Source of the DNA: Nitrosomonas sp.
Lineage (GTDB): Bacteria; Pseudomonadota; Gammaproteobacteria; Burkholderiales; Nitrosomonadaceae
NCBI GenBank assembly: GCA_031316255.1
Contig: JALDQW010000001.1
Location: 186,001-250,000 of the forward strand
Reading direction: 5' to 3'
DNA: 64,000 nucleotides
This document shows, piece by piece, positions 17,286 through 26,080 of this stretch (the first letter of the stretch is position 1; the number at the start of each line of letters is the position of its first letter). Made by a program: the position numbers and the translations under genes. The notes under the pieces were generated by a model. It did not search any database and was not told the origin of the DNA. It worked only from the letters and a program-made list of their open reading frames with translations.

Positions 17286-18512
17286 TCAGCTTCGATAATC
17301 CGAATTTATCTTCACATAATCATAGGAAAAATCACAGGTCCATACGGTAGCAGCTGCGCCGCCGCGATTCAATACGACCCGCACAGTAATCTCGGACTGT
17401 TTCATCACGCGCTGTCCGTCTTCTTCCTGGTATCCCGGCGCTCGGCCGCCTTTTTCGGCGACCATCACATCATCGAGATAGAGCTGAATGTCATTGACAT
17501 CAAGATTATCAATACCCGCATACCCTATTGCCGCTAGAATTCTTCCCAGATTTGGATCGGATGCGAAAAACGCGGTTTTCACCAATGGTGAATGTGCAAT
17601 GGCATACGCAACCTGTTTACATTCCACCGCATTCACACCCGCTTCCACCTGTACGGTGATGAATTTGGTCGCGCCTTCTCCATCGCGCACAATCATTTGC
17701 GCCAGCGAGCGCGCAACCGAAGTAACCGCCTCCTGCAACCGCTCAAACTCAACACGCTCTGGCTCGCAAATCTCGGCATTTCCTGCACAGCCGGTTGCAA
17801 TCAACATCAACGCATCATTGGTAGACGTGTCTCCGTCGACCGTAATGCAATTAAACGAATGGTCCGCAACATACCGCACCATTTCCTGCAGCAGCGAATG
17901 ACTGATCCTGGCGTCTGTCGCAATAAAGCCAAGCATGGTCGCCATATTCGGACGAATCATGCCCGAACCTTTGGCAATACCCGTGATGGTCACTGTTTCG
18001 CCGTTGAGTTCGATTTGCTTCGACACACCTTTGGGTACCATATCTGTCGTCATGATCGCCTGTGCTGCTGCAAACCAGTTATCCACTTTAAGGTCTGCCA
18101 CTGCAGCCGGCAAACCGTTGACAATGGCGTCAATCGGCAAAGGTTCCATGATCACCCCGGTCGAAAATGGCAGAATCTGCTGCGGCTGACAGTCGAGCAA
18201 ACCAGCCAGCGCCTCACATGTTGTCCGGGCATGGTAAAGTCCGGATTGTCCGGTACCGGCGTTGGCATTTCCCGTATTCACTACCAGCGCATGAGTGCAA
18301 TGGGATGCCAAATGTTCTTTTGCAACAACGACTGGTGCAGCACAAAAACGATTCTGTGTAAAAACACCTGCCACCCGGGCATTGCGATCAAGCGCAATGA
18401 CCAGCAAATCTCTATGGCGGCTTTTTTTTATACCCGCTTCTGCAATGCCCAGCGTAATACCCGGCACCGGCAATAAATGTTCTGAAGATAAATTGGGAAT
18501 ATTAACAGGCAT
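17286..18512 (-). CDS. argJ: Glutamate N-acetyltransferase / amino-acid acetyltransferase
   Basis: The 408-residue precursor cleaves itself before the catalytic Thr192 in [16 protein letters not shown]. It moves acetyl from N-acetylornithine back to glutamate, giving the cyclic arginine pathway. Other family features are [45 protein letters not shown] and [13 protein letters not shown]. Length is normal for ArgJ (about 405). It is the first gene of the leftward operon with DUF815 and Nudix/ThiE genes; the promoter must lie in 18513-18646. Confidence 0.95.
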   Translation of the reverse strand: MPVNIPNLSSEHLLPVPGITLGIAEAGIKKSRHRDLLVIALDRNARVAGVFTQNRFCAAPVVVAKEHLASHCTHALVVNTGNANAGTGQSGLYHARTTCEALAGLLDCQPQQILPFSTGVIMEPLPIDAIVNGLPAAVADLKVDNWFAAAQAIMTTDMVPKGVSKQIELNGETVTITGIAKGSGMIRPNMATMLGFIATDARISHSLLQEMVRYVADHSFNCITVDGDTSTNDALMLIATGCAGNAEICEPERVEFERLQEAVTSVARSLAQMIVRDGEGATKFITVQVEAGVNAVECKQVAYAIAHSPLVKTAFFASDPNLGRILAAIGYAGIDNLDVNDIQLYLDDVMVAEKGGRAPGYQEEDGQRVMKQSEITVRVVLNRGGAAATVWTCDFSYDYVKINSDYRS

Positions 18513-18646
18513 GGCAATCCATCGATTTACTCGGTGTTAACAAAAGCAGTATGCTACCGCATCTTGACCGGTCTGTTTAATGAATTGCGGTCTGAACACA
18601 GAATGTTTCAGAGAAAAAGATTTTGTGACCAGGGATGCGTTAGCAA

Positions 18647-19891
18647 TTATTTTTGATTGAAGTCTTCTGTTTCTCTCTGCCGTTGGGCATCAATGCGCCG
18701 ATCCAGCCACTGTCCAATATGCTGTAAAATTTCACTTCTGCGCGGTTCTTTCAAGAATAAATGCTGATGATACGGCAAATCAGCCAATAGCAAATGCGCA
18801 TTATCCGGATGATTGCGTATTGTTGCATCGATAAACGCCGCACCGCCCCAGAACGCGGTAACGGGATCATGTCCGGAATAAATCAAATAATACGGGACGC
18901 TAAATGAAGCCATCCGACGGTGAAATTCGACAATTTCCTTTTCCACCCCTTTGACATACCGCAACAGGGTGCGCCGGATAATCCAGCCATCGGTTCTCAG
19001 GTGTTGCTTCTCTGCTTCGCTGTCTGTGAGATAGTCCACAATCCACACGGGCGTCGAAGGTGTCGCAATATTCCGCAGCACCGGCCATGACAATACCTCT
19101 AATAAACCATCTAATACAGGCACTATCACCAGCGACAGTGTTTGATTGAACAACAACATCGGCAAAGCTTCGTCACCGGGGTTCAGAAAATGCGTTTTGG
19201 CATGAAAAGACAATTTGATCAATGGATTGGCCAGCCAGCCTCGCCAACCCGGTAATTCACTGACAGCAAAACCAGGCCCGAGAAAAACCGCACCTTGTAT
19301 CCGCTCGGCCCAATCCGTATCACTGTGTAACTGCATCAAGTATGTTGCAGTCACCAAAGCACCGAGGCTGTGCGAAATAATAAATACCGGTTTTTCAGAC
19401 CCGCCTTCAGCATCACATCGCTGAATCGTTTTTTCAAGTGCGCGGCCAAAATCTCGGCGCATGGGATCGAGATCGTATAAATCTGTTTGCGACAAATAAG
19501 CCTGACTAACGTCCTGTTTGCCGGCACCTGCAACCAATGCCTTATCCGCCTGTTGCAACACCGGATTAGACAAACCATGCGCATAATAATCGAAACCGGC
19601 AACTAGGAATTTCCTGGAAAAATGAAGCGCAACATCGCGGTAACGCCCAATATACTCATTCATGCCATGTACAAGCAAAATGCATGCGGCTGGCTGAACG
19701 GGTTCCTGCGGCGCAAGAACCCGCAAAATCAAAGGTTCGCTGCTTTCAGAACGGGCAATGCGATGCTCTTCCCCCCAACGCGGATAGGATTCGCTGACAA
19801 ACTGCTGATGCATACAACCCGATAACGTAACCAGTATCGTTAACAGCACTACCAAGCCGGCATAACGGTGTTTGAGTTGTACTTTTGTCAT
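18647..19891 (-). CDS. Lipoprotein alpha/beta hydrolase (monoacylglycerol-lipase-like)
   Basis: A lipoprotein signal ends in TLSGC (Cys26) in this 414-residue protein. The hydrolase fold follows: the oxyanion segment ILLVHGMNEYIGRYRDVA, GFDYYAHGLSNP, and the nucleophile elbow FIISHSLGALVTATY. There Ser lies in SHSLG instead of the usual GHSMG. Late YLIYSGHDPVTAFW and LADLPYHQHLF supply the probable Asp and His. This resembles YtpA/monoacylglycerol lipases, so it is probably an envelope-anchored lysophospholipase or esterase; the substrate is unknown. It is separate from the small membrane gene downstream in coordinates (63 bases). Confidence 0.85.
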   Translation of the reverse strand: MTKVQLKHRYAGLVVLLTILVTLSGCMHQQFVSESYPRWGEEHRIARSESSEPLILRVLAPQEPVQPAACILLVHGMNEYIGRYRDVALHFSRKFLVAGFDYYAHGLSNPVLQQADKALVAGAGKQDVSQAYLSQTDLYDLDPMRRDFGRALEKTIQRCDAEGGSEKPVFIISHSLGALVTATYLMQLHSDTDWAERIQGAVFLGPGFAVSELPGWRGWLANPLIKLSFHAKTHFLNPGDEALPMLLFNQTLSLVIVPVLDGLLEVLSWPVLRNIATPSTPVWIVDYLTDSEAEKQHLRTDGWIIRRTLLRYVKGVEKEIVEFHRRMASFSVPYYLIYSGHDPVTAFWGGAAFIDATIRNHPDNAHLLLADLPYHQHLFLKEPRRSEILQHIGQWLDRRIDAQRQRETEDFNQK

Positions 19892-19953
19892 AGTCCTCGA
19901 TCACCTGTTTAAAAGTGCAGCAACCAAACAGTCACCGCACTCAAACAGTCTGA

Positions 19954-20193
19954 TTATTGATGCAAATGTTCGGGATTATCCGCGGATAACGGTTTAAAGT
20001 TGCGACGCCCCGTAAAGAGGCTCCACCTCACAATCATGAGCAAAATAAAAATCGCAAGAACATGTTTATACGCTACAGGCGGCCAATTAAATAATTCCGA
20101 CAATGTATTCCATGACCATAACCCGGCAATGGAGGCCGCTAGAAACAAACCAACCGTATAAAAAACCTGTTTCAAATGAATGTTTGACATCAC
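19954..20193 (-). CDS. Small two-helix membrane protein co-transcribed with marR
   Basis: The 79-residue protein has two membrane segments, FYTVGLFLAASIAGLWSW (about 11-28) and VLAIFILLMIVRWSLF (about 45-60), with a basic and then acidic C-terminus ending PEHLHQ. No family was recognised. It begins 7 bases after the MarR stop codon, so it is translated from the same message and probably repressed by it. It may be an accessory or stress membrane protein; nothing in the sequence tells which. Confidence 0.75.
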   Translation of the reverse strand: MMSNIHLKQVFYTVGLFLAASIAGLWSWNTLSELFNWPPVAYKHVLAIFILLMIVRWSLFTGRRNFKPLSADNPEHLHQ

Positions 20194-20200
20194 CGACTCC

Positions 20201-20650
20201 TCAATTCAATTTTGCAAGTAAAGATTGCAGCGTTTTAAGGGTAATTTGCACGTCATTTTTTTCCAGATGAGAAAACAACACCTCGATCGTTTCTTCATCT
20301 TTCCGTAAAACGGATTCAAATAACATACGTCCGTTCTCGTTGAGCATTATGTGAGGAGAGCGTTTGTGACACGGATTTTCCTGGCTTATCACCAGCTCCT
20401 GGTTTAGCAGCGAATTCACGGTGGCCTGAACATGCTGCCGGGACACGTTATATTGCTTCGCGATTTCCGGAACTGAGAGTTTTTTCTCGGGATAAAGAAA
20501 TTCCATCACCGCCCTGTCCGCAACAGAAATACCAAATGTTTCAAGATTTTCACCTGATTTCTGGGCAAAAGCGCGAAAAAGCCTGCGTATCAGCCAGATA
20601 ATCTGGTAAATCTCCTTTTCGGTTCTTTCCGGCATTTTAGGCACGCTCAA
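20201..20650 (-). CDS. MarR-family transcriptional regulator
   Basis: This 149-residue winged-helix regulator contains ADRAVMEFLYPEKKLSVPEI, AKQYNVSRQHVQATVNSL and LNQELVISQENPCHKRSPHI; MLNENGRMLFE forms the wing and following helix. A perfect 14-bp inverted repeat starts at the base next to its ATG, the expected binding site for autorepression. The only downstream partner is the small membrane protein 7 bases away. The ligand is unknown. Two cysteines are absent from the usual redox positions, so it is not obviously an OhrR-type sensor. Confidence 0.9.
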   Translation of the reverse strand: MSVPKMPERTEKEIYQIIWLIRRLFRAFAQKSGENLETFGISVADRAVMEFLYPEKKLSVPEIAKQYNVSRQHVQATVNSLLNQELVISQENPCHKRSPHIMLNENGRMLFESVLRKDEETIEVLFSHLEKNDVQITLKTLQSLLAKLN

Positions 20651-20683
20651 AATAATAATGACAACTCGATTGTCATTATTATT
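20651..20683. promoter_or_regulatory. Perfect palindromic operator in front of marR
   Basis: AATAATAATGACAA at 20651-20664 is exactly inverted as TTGTCATTATTATT at 20670-20683 around CTCGA. It directly abuts the marR start codon. MarR dimers bind such palindromes of TTGT/ACAA type, so this is its likely operator. Confidence 0.85.
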
Positions 20684-20708
20684 AACGACAAGTGAGCTGT
20701 CAAGTTGA

Positions 20709-20727
20709 AATAGTAATTATCATTATC
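20709..20727. promoter_or_regulatory. Possible Fur-type box upstream of marR
   Basis: AATAGTAATTATCATTATC agrees at 15 of 19 positions with the classic Fur box by my alignment. It lies 59 bases upstream of the marR start. AT-rich sequence makes chance agreement easy, so this is tentative. Confidence 0.35.
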
Positions 20728-20780
20728 AGGCTGTTTTCCACACCACCCAGCCACGCGCGCTTTTAATTGTCAACGCGCTG

Positions 20781-21329
20781 TCACCCCGTTTCGGCAATCG
20801 TTTTGATTATCCGCGTGAAGCACTGATGATCGGCGTCGCTGAACAAAACAAAACGGACATGCTTAACGTTTATCAGACCCGGGAGAGTGTCAATCGTTGT
20901 TTTAATCGCAATGCTGGCGGCTGGCTCCAGCGGGTAGCCGAATATCCCCGTAGAAATTGCCGGAAAAGCAATGGATTGAACGCCATTTTCATCGGCCAGC
21001 CGTAACGCGTATCGATAACAGTCGCCCAATAGCTTGTCGGATGGCTCGTCAACACCGTAAACCGGCCCAAGACAATGAATGATATAGCGATTGGGCAGAT
21101 AATGCGCGCCGCTTATCACCGCTTCTCCTGGCCGAATCGGTGCAAATTGCCGGCATTCAGCTTCAAGTTCTGGCCCCGCACTACGGTGGATAGTGCCCGC
21201 CACGCCACCCCCAGTTCTGAGTTCGGCATTCGCTGCGTTGACGATTGCACCCATATCCGGTTGGTCAACAATATTTCCTTGAACACATTCAATCGTCACG
21301 CCATTGTATACATGCTTCGCCATAACCAA
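20781..21329 (-). CDS. Macro-domain O-acetyl-ADP-ribose deacetylase
   Basis: The 182-residue protein is one macro domain of the YmdB/MacroD type. Signature segments are IVNAANAELRTGGGVAGTIH, GPELEAECR, GEAVISGAHYLP, YIIHCLGPVYG and AFPAISTGIFGYPLEPAA. Such enzymes remove acetyl from O-acetyl-ADP-ribose or ADP-ribose from proteins. It is a cytoplasmic single gene. The start could also be the ATG two codons later (MAKHVYNG). The product may link to NAD-related chemistry such as the TIR protein elsewhere, but there is no evidence of a functional connection. Confidence 0.9.
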   Translation of the reverse strand: MVMAKHVYNGVTIECVQGNIVDQPDMGAIVNAANAELRTGGGVAGTIHRSAGPELEAECRQFAPIRPGEAVISGAHYLPNRYIIHCLGPVYGVDEPSDKLLGDCYRYALRLADENGVQSIAFPAISTGIFGYPLEPAASIAIKTTIDTLPGLINVKHVRFVLFSDADHQCFTRIIKTIAETG

Positions 21330-21341
21330 TCATAACCTCTG

Positions 21342-21611
21342 TTATACACCAACGCCGCGCTTCAATTCTGCATGCCGTTTCAGCAGCGGTATCAGCTGAA
21401 AAATATGTCGAATCTCCAAAATGATGCCAACAGCCAACATGACATTCAGTATTTCCTGATTGTTTAGGACGGGATGGAAAGCATTGCCCTTCGCGACAAA
21501 AATGCCGTAAACCCCAAGCCCGATCAGGGTTACTGCAATCATACTGACAAATTGTGTCTTGATAATACTTTTTTTAATTTCAACCAGCTCTTTTTCTTTT
21601 CGTGTATTCAT
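21342..21611 (-). CDS. Small two-helix membrane protein
   Basis: About 89 residues from the ATG at 21609-21611, which has GAGG about 10 bases upstream; a TTG start four codons earlier is less likely. The N-terminus is charged (MNTRKEKELVEIKKS), followed by two membrane segments: FVSMIAVTLIGLGVYGIFVA and VMLAVGIILEIRHIFQLI. The C-terminus is basic. No family was recognised. A hairpin MITE begins 16 bases upstream of the ATG and therefore occupies the promoter or leader region of this gene. The macro-domain gene follows closely (12 bases), so they may share a transcript. Confidence 0.65.
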   Translation of the reverse strand: MNTRKEKELVEIKKSIIKTQFVSMIAVTLIGLGVYGIFVAKGNAFHPVLNNQEILNVMLAVGIILEIRHIFQLIPLLKRHAELKRGVGV

Positions 21612-21626
21612 GGCTTGCCTCAATAA

Positions 21627-21769
21627 AGGGCATCTCTAAAAATCCATATTTCGTCACAATACGTCGTTGTTCACAAAAAATATTTCCTTACATATCAATT
21701 ATATGCTGCATCAATATTTTTTGTTCTCGCCTCGTCTTGTTTAAAACTCTGAATTTTTAGAGTCGCCCT
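21627..21769. mobile_element. Hairpin MITE, copy 1
   Basis: The ends AGGGCATCTCTAAAAATCCA and, inverted, AGGGCGACTCTAAAAATTCA define a 143-bp palindromic element. Internal arms ACAAAAAATATT and AATATTTTTTGT extend the pairing. A second copy with the same layout is at 31229-31358. No coding capacity. Confidence 0.8.
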
Positions 21770-21816
21770 ATAGATAGATCAGAAACAGCATTGTTTAAAA
21801 TAATTGACCTCAGCTG

Positions 21817-22614
21817 CTAACGCCCTTTTTCACCCTTGTAGGGTGCATTCAAGGTACCCATGACATCTCCTTCCTGTGAGAAGATCAGGATCACATTATG
21901 ATAACGGGCGTTGAGCGGCATATAAACGAAATCATTTTTCTCATAACCCGTTCTGGCTAAAAAAGCATCCAGTTCCTGACGCATTGCTTCATTGTGAGAA
22001 ATAATCTCGTCGATATTTAGCTGGTCAATAAAAATCGCGCGGCGACTTTCTTTAAACGGGCGATAAAGCTGGAACTGTTCAAACGGCGCAAGCTGTTTTT
22101 CGGTACTCAATGTCAGGATTTGATGTATTTTTTCAATTTCAACCGGGCGACGGGCATGAATCAATACGGGTTTTTCCGCGCCAAATTGTGTCAGTTGTGC
22201 CAAGGCAATACCCTGCTCATGATAACTTTTAGCGGGCATGCTGAAAAACTCGCCATCCCAGTGGACTATGGCGACTGGCCGTTCGTTATGCACGGTATAT
22301 ATACCCCAGGCAAGAACGCTTGCCTGAACAAGCGCAATCGCGCCCAGATCAAAACGGATCTCCCGTCTGGATTTTTTGGGATTAAAAATGATCAGCGTCA
22401 TCAAGGGGCCCAGCACCAGATCGATCAAGGCTATAATGCGGATACCCTGCCAGCCGCCGTCCGCGGTAAAGTAGGGTAATGGATACCATTCAAAAATAAT
22501 ATAATAAGCGAGTATCAGAAATATGATGGCACTGATCGCCAAATGTATTCCTGCCGCTTTAAATTTGGATTTGATCGAAGAAGGCTGTTTTTCCATCGTC
22601 ATTGTCGCTTCCAT
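21817..22614 (-). CDS. TfpX/TfpZ-type pilin accessory protein
   Basis: The product (about 265 residues from the ATG at 22614) starts MEATMTMEKQP; GAGGT stands 5-9 bases upstream, so the longer 295-residue frame is not preferred. Four membrane segments occupy the first half (IHLAISAIIFLILAYYIIF, IRIIALIDLVLGPLMTLIIF, and FDLGAIALVQASVLAWGIYT being clearest). A polar C-terminal domain follows with HWDGEFFSMPAKSYHEQGI and YMPLNARYHNVILIF. This layout fits TfpX/TfpZ accessory proteins involved in type IV pilin modification or assembly, but no pilin gene is nearby, so the role may be general. Confidence 0.7.
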   Translation of the reverse strand: MEATMTMEKQPSSIKSKFKAAGIHLAISAIIFLILAYYIIFEWYPLPYFTADGGWQGIRIIALIDLVLGPLMTLIIFNPKKSRREIRFDLGAIALVQASVLAWGIYTVHNERPVAIVHWDGEFFSMPAKSYHEQGIALAQLTQFGAEKPVLIHARRPVEIEKIHQILTLSTEKQLAPFEQFQLYRPFKESRRAIFIDQLNIDEIISHNEAMRQELDAFLARTGYEKNDFVYMPLNARYHNVILIFSQEGDVMGTLNAPYKGEKGR

Positions 22615-22760
22615 CACTACCTCGTAACTTTTTGTATTATCGAACGAATAAATAAGAATGCAGATTATAGTTCCAGCACTCAAGAATCTTTTCGGTAACG
22701 ACAAAGAGAAATTTGGCTTTAATTGACAGATTACATTATGAACAGACGAATTGTTCAGAT

Positions 22761-23438
22761 ATGAACAAAGATTACTGGCTAAAGCGATGGGAGCATAACG
22801 AGATTGGTTTTCATCAGGATAGTGTTAACCCGTATTTGCTTGAATATTGGAAAACATTGCAACTTGCTGCTGGCAGCCGGGTATTTGTGCCGCTTTGCGG
22901 AAAAACGCGTGACATGTTATGGCTGCGCGCGCAGGGACATTCCGTTTTAGGCGTTGAATTGAGCGCGCGCGCCGTGCAGGCGTTCTTCAGAGAAAATCAA
23001 TTGATTCCAAATCATGACGGCACATCCGATAAACGCTTTGACCATTACGCGGCCAGCGACATCCATATCCTCCTCGGCGATTTTTTTGATCTGAATAAAC
23101 AGGATTTAGGAAATATATGCGCCATCTATGATCGTGCATCATTGGTTGCACTGCCGTCTGAAACACGCTGCCGCTATGCAAACAAACTCTGCAGCATCGT
23201 GCCGCCCGGCAGCAAAGTTCTGCTTGTCGGTCTCGACTATCCGCAGTCTGAAATGCAGGGGCCGCCCTATGCAGTGCCACCCAAAGAAGTCGCCGCATTG
23301 TACCAGCCGAGCGCCGAAGTGCGCCTGTTGACACAGATTGACGTGCTCGCGGACAATCCGCGTTTTCAGCAGCGCGGATTGACCCGGCTGGTAGAGAGCG
23401 TTTATCTATTGACGCTGCATCATGCGGAAAAATCCTGA
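22761..23438 (+). CDS. tpm: Thiopurine S-methyltransferase
   Basis: This S-adenosylmethionine-dependent methyltransferase starts at the ATG at 22761 (MNKDYWLKRWEHNEIGFHQ), which matches the usual TPMT N-terminus; the frame is open further upstream but without a typical start. RVFVPLCGKTRDMLWL and GHSVLGVELSARAVQAFF form the cofactor site, and IYDRASLVALPSETR and GPPYAVPPKEV follow. In bacteria the enzyme is linked to methylation of selenium, tellurium or sulfur compounds. It converges on the ROK kinase gene with only 8 bases between stop codons. Confidence 0.9.
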   Translation: MNKDYWLKRWEHNEIGFHQDSVNPYLLEYWKTLQLAAGSRVFVPLCGKTRDMLWLRAQGHSVLGVELSARAVQAFFRENQLIPNHDGTSDKRFDHYAASDIHILLGDFFDLNKQDLGNICAIYDRASLVALPSETRCRYANKLCSIVPPGSKVLLVGLDYPQSEMQGPPYAVPPKEVAALYQPSAEVRLLTQIDVLADNPRFQQRGLTRLVESVYLLTLHHAEKS

Positions 23439-23446
23439 GCGGGAAA

Positions 23447-24355
23447 TTACCGAGCCTGATAATCCATTTCATGCGGACGCCAGAGCTGTGCGGCGCCGCG
23501 TACGCCGGAACTGTCGCCATGCACGTTCTTCAATACAGGCGTGATGAATTCGTCATTAAACACATAGTGCGCCAGGCGTTCACGCCCCTCTGAATAGAGT
23601 CTTTGCACATTCGACAAGCCGCCGCCAAGAACAATGGCATCCGGATCGAGTATATTGACCACCATCGCCAGCGCGCGGCCATACCGGTCAAAAAACCGCT
23701 GCATGGCGACTTCGGCCAATACATCACCTTGCGCCGCCAGTTCCACGATATCCCCGGCAGTCAATGCACTGTCTCCGCCATGACGATGATAGTCAGCCGC
23801 CAGGCCCGGCCCGGAAATCAGCGTTTCAACACAGCCTTTATGGCCGCAATAGCAATCCGGCCCATCGCGCTCAAGGATATTATGCCCCCACTCCCCGCCG
23901 ATATGCTGACAGCCCTGATGCAGTTGGCCGCTGAACACCACGCCGCCACCCACGCCGGTTCCCATAATCACGCCAAATACCACGCCATAGCCTTTTCCGG
24001 CGCCGTCGAGCGCTTCGCTCAGGGTAAAACAATTGGCATCATTGGCGATACGCAGCGGCCGGTTTAACAGCGTTTGCAGATCTGCCAGCAATGGCTGCCC
24101 GTTCAGGCAGACCGTATTGGAATTTTTCATGCAATCCGTTACCGCAGAAATCGCTCCAGGTGTGCCGATACCCACCGGACAACGCCTGCCAATCTCTGTT
24201 TCAAGCCGTTCAACCAGTTGCGCCACCGCATTCAGAATTGCCCGATAACCTTCAGCCTGCGGTGTGGCCACACGTTTTCTCAACAGCGCATTGCCGCTAT
24301 CATCCAGCACCACGCCTTCGATTTTGGTGCCCCCCAGATCAATGCCGATGCGCAT
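23447..24355 (-). CDS. ROK-family sugar kinase (fructokinase-like)
   Basis: The 302-residue protein starts with the phosphate-binding IGIDLGGTKIEGVVL. IGTPGAIS, NDANCFTLSEALDGAGKGYG, and VIMGTGVGGGVVF follow. The zinc motif DCYCGHKGCVETL is the ROK hallmark, and GGEWGHN precedes it. Overall pattern agrees with Mak-type fructokinase, although N-acetylhexosamine kinases look alike and the sugar cannot be read from sequence. It uses ATP in the cytoplasm. It stands alone between tpm and the membrane gene pair. Confidence 0.85.
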   Translation of the reverse strand: MRIGIDLGGTKIEGVVLDDSGNALLRKRVATPQAEGYRAILNAVAQLVERLETEIGRRCPVGIGTPGAISAVTDCMKNSNTVCLNGQPLLADLQTLLNRPLRIANDANCFTLSEALDGAGKGYGVVFGVIMGTGVGGGVVFSGQLHQGCQHIGGEWGHNILERDGPDCYCGHKGCVETLISGPGLAADYHRHGGDSALTAGDIVELAAQGDVLAEVAMQRFFDRYGRALAMVVNILDPDAIVLGGGLSNVQRLYSEGRERLAHYVFNDEFITPVLKNVHGDSSGVRGAAQLWRPHEMDYQAR

Positions 24356-24445
24356 TTCTCAATTTCATTTTCTTCACATGTTATGACACATTACAGACCG
24401 GCTGAAACCACCCACCAGTCTGTATTTTATCGACTATTGATCAGA

Positions 24446-26059
24446 TCATTTCTGCGCGGGTTTTTCCATAGGAACAACTGATGCAGATGGTATTTTATCC
24501 GGATTATCAGATAGCACTTCCCCGGCGACATGAGCCTGTTCATTTTCATTCACTATAGCCGTCGGCTCAGCTTCCGGTAAATTTTCTGATTGGGCAATAG
24601 ACTTGGATGTTAAGTCATCCAATGATGGTTTATCTGCTTCTCCGTTAGAAGCATCACCCATAATGTGTTTTTGAAGTCGTTCAATATGGCCTTTGTGAAC
24701 ATAACCTTTATCCCATACATAAAACAAACTTCCCAGCACAATTAAAATAAATAAATACAACTTCCAGGGACTTTTCTTTTCTTCAAATGGGTCAACTGAT
24801 GAGTGTTCGGCGCCAGGCGGTAATGCCGCTATCTTTGTCAGGGAAGCGCCAAACGGAATGTTAATAATAGCGCGCGTATTAACAGCCCATCCGTTTCCAT
24901 CCAGTAAAGGCGCAAGATTACGTTTACGCAGTTTTAAATATGCAATGATCACCGATGGACCGGAAACAAGCAAAAGCAAGCCGGCTATTGCAAGCGGCAT
25001 TTGCCACAAGGTCAAACTTAGAAAACCGGTAATTACAGCGGCAATGGCCGTACCAATTGCTCCAATGGCCAAACCAATCGCAGCAAAAATACCGGCAAAC
25101 TTACCGACATCAAACGGCACCGCATTTGATTTACCGGATTCTCCAGTTTGGACGACCTCAGACAAACCTGCTGACGCTTTATCCTGAACAGCCTTTTCTC
25201 CGGCGCTGGCCATTTTTTCGATCTGCTGGCTAATCATTTTTCCGATTCGTTTATAAGGATACCAGAACGCCTGTTTGACACTGATCGGATGTTCAATAAT
25301 TTTGATGATGGTAGCGTCCCAATCATTTCCCTGGCGATCATAAAAAACACCATTACGGCCAACCATTAAATTGTCGGCATCGCCATTGGTAAAAGCGGCG
25401 ACTATGATCATTTTGTCTGTACCCTGCCGACGGTTGCATTCACAATATGCCAGATAAGTGCCACTCAAGTTGGCCATCGTGCTGTGCTTGTCCATATCGG
25501 AGATCTTAAGACAGAATTCACAACTACGACCATCAATATACAAGGAGCCTGCCTGAAAAATAGCCTGATAGCCTGGCGCATAAAAATCACTGAACGAAAC
25601 GAAGTTGTTCAAAAGACGGAATAAATCCCGATGATAACGAATTAATCTGTTTACAGAAATAATCGCGTCAAATGTACTCTCCAATGCTTTATCCTGCTCT
25701 ATTAGCGCTGTAATTTTCCCCTGAAGGCCGCTATCGAGCATGGTGCGCACCCGGTTTATTCCCAGAGATTCAACCACCTGTCCTTGTTTAGCATCCATCC
25801 AGGCTTCATAGGCCGCAAATTTTTGTCGGATCTGCACCCATTCTTCATGCTCCAGACTATCTTTTTCTCCCAACAGCGGTTTGCCCACTTCATCCCAAAA
25901 CACCTGCATTGTCTGTGACCAGGCAGGATTAATACCGGATTCAAGTAAAAGTGGTCGGTTTGCAGCTATCTTGGAAAGCGGCAGTGCAGCAATTTGACCA
26001 TTTGCTTCAGAAACATTCGTATTGGCCAATGCCTCATATTCTTTTATCGCAGGATTCAA
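24446..26059 (-). CDS. C-terminal piece of a large membrane protein, split by an in-frame stop
   Basis: This frame (537 residues) continues in exactly the same reading frame after the single TAA that ends the preceding EF-hand gene; its only early start is a TTG seven codons later. The product has a cytoplasmic or periplasmic N-terminal domain with a Cys cluster (CEFCLKISDMDK and YLAYCECNRR). Two membrane segments follow around 330-385 (FAGIFAAIGLAIGAIGTAIA, MPLAIAGLLLLVSGPSVIIA), then a third, LYLFILIVLGSLFYVWDKGY, and a disordered acidic C-terminus. No family was recognised. It may be a pseudogene half, a readthrough product, or separately translated from TTG. The tail contains repeated Glu/Pro/Ala. 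Confidence 0.65.
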   Translation of the reverse strand: MNPAIKEYEALANTNVSEANGQIAALPLSKIAANRPLLLESGINPAWSQTMQVFWDEVGKPLLGEKDSLEHEEWVQIRQKFAAYEAWMDAKQGQVVESLGINRVRTMLDSGLQGKITALIEQDKALESTFDAIISVNRLIRYHRDLFRLLNNFVSFSDFYAPGYQAIFQAGSLYIDGRSCEFCLKISDMDKHSTMANLSGTYLAYCECNRRQGTDKMIIVAAFTNGDADNLMVGRNGVFYDRQGNDWDATIIKIIEHPISVKQAFWYPYKRIGKMISQQIEKMASAGEKAVQDKASAGLSEVVQTGESGKSNAVPFDVGKFAGIFAAIGLAIGAIGTAIAAVITGFLSLTLWQMPLAIAGLLLLVSGPSVIIAYLKLRKRNLAPLLDGNGWAVNTRAIINIPFGASLTKIAALPPGAEHSSVDPFEEKKSPWKLYLFILIVLGSLFYVWDKGYVHKGHIERLQKHIMGDASNGEADKPSLDDLTSKSIAQSENLPEAEPTAIVNENEQAHVAGEVLSDNPDKIPSASVVPMEKPAQK

Positions 26060-26080
26060 CGGCTCATCCGCGCGCTGATC

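Noticed and set aside
18571..18580. GACCGGTC near the argJ promoter, similar to the TetR operator
   Set aside because: Only an 8-base core, no further match to the operators at 3601 and 4296, and a housekeeping gene.
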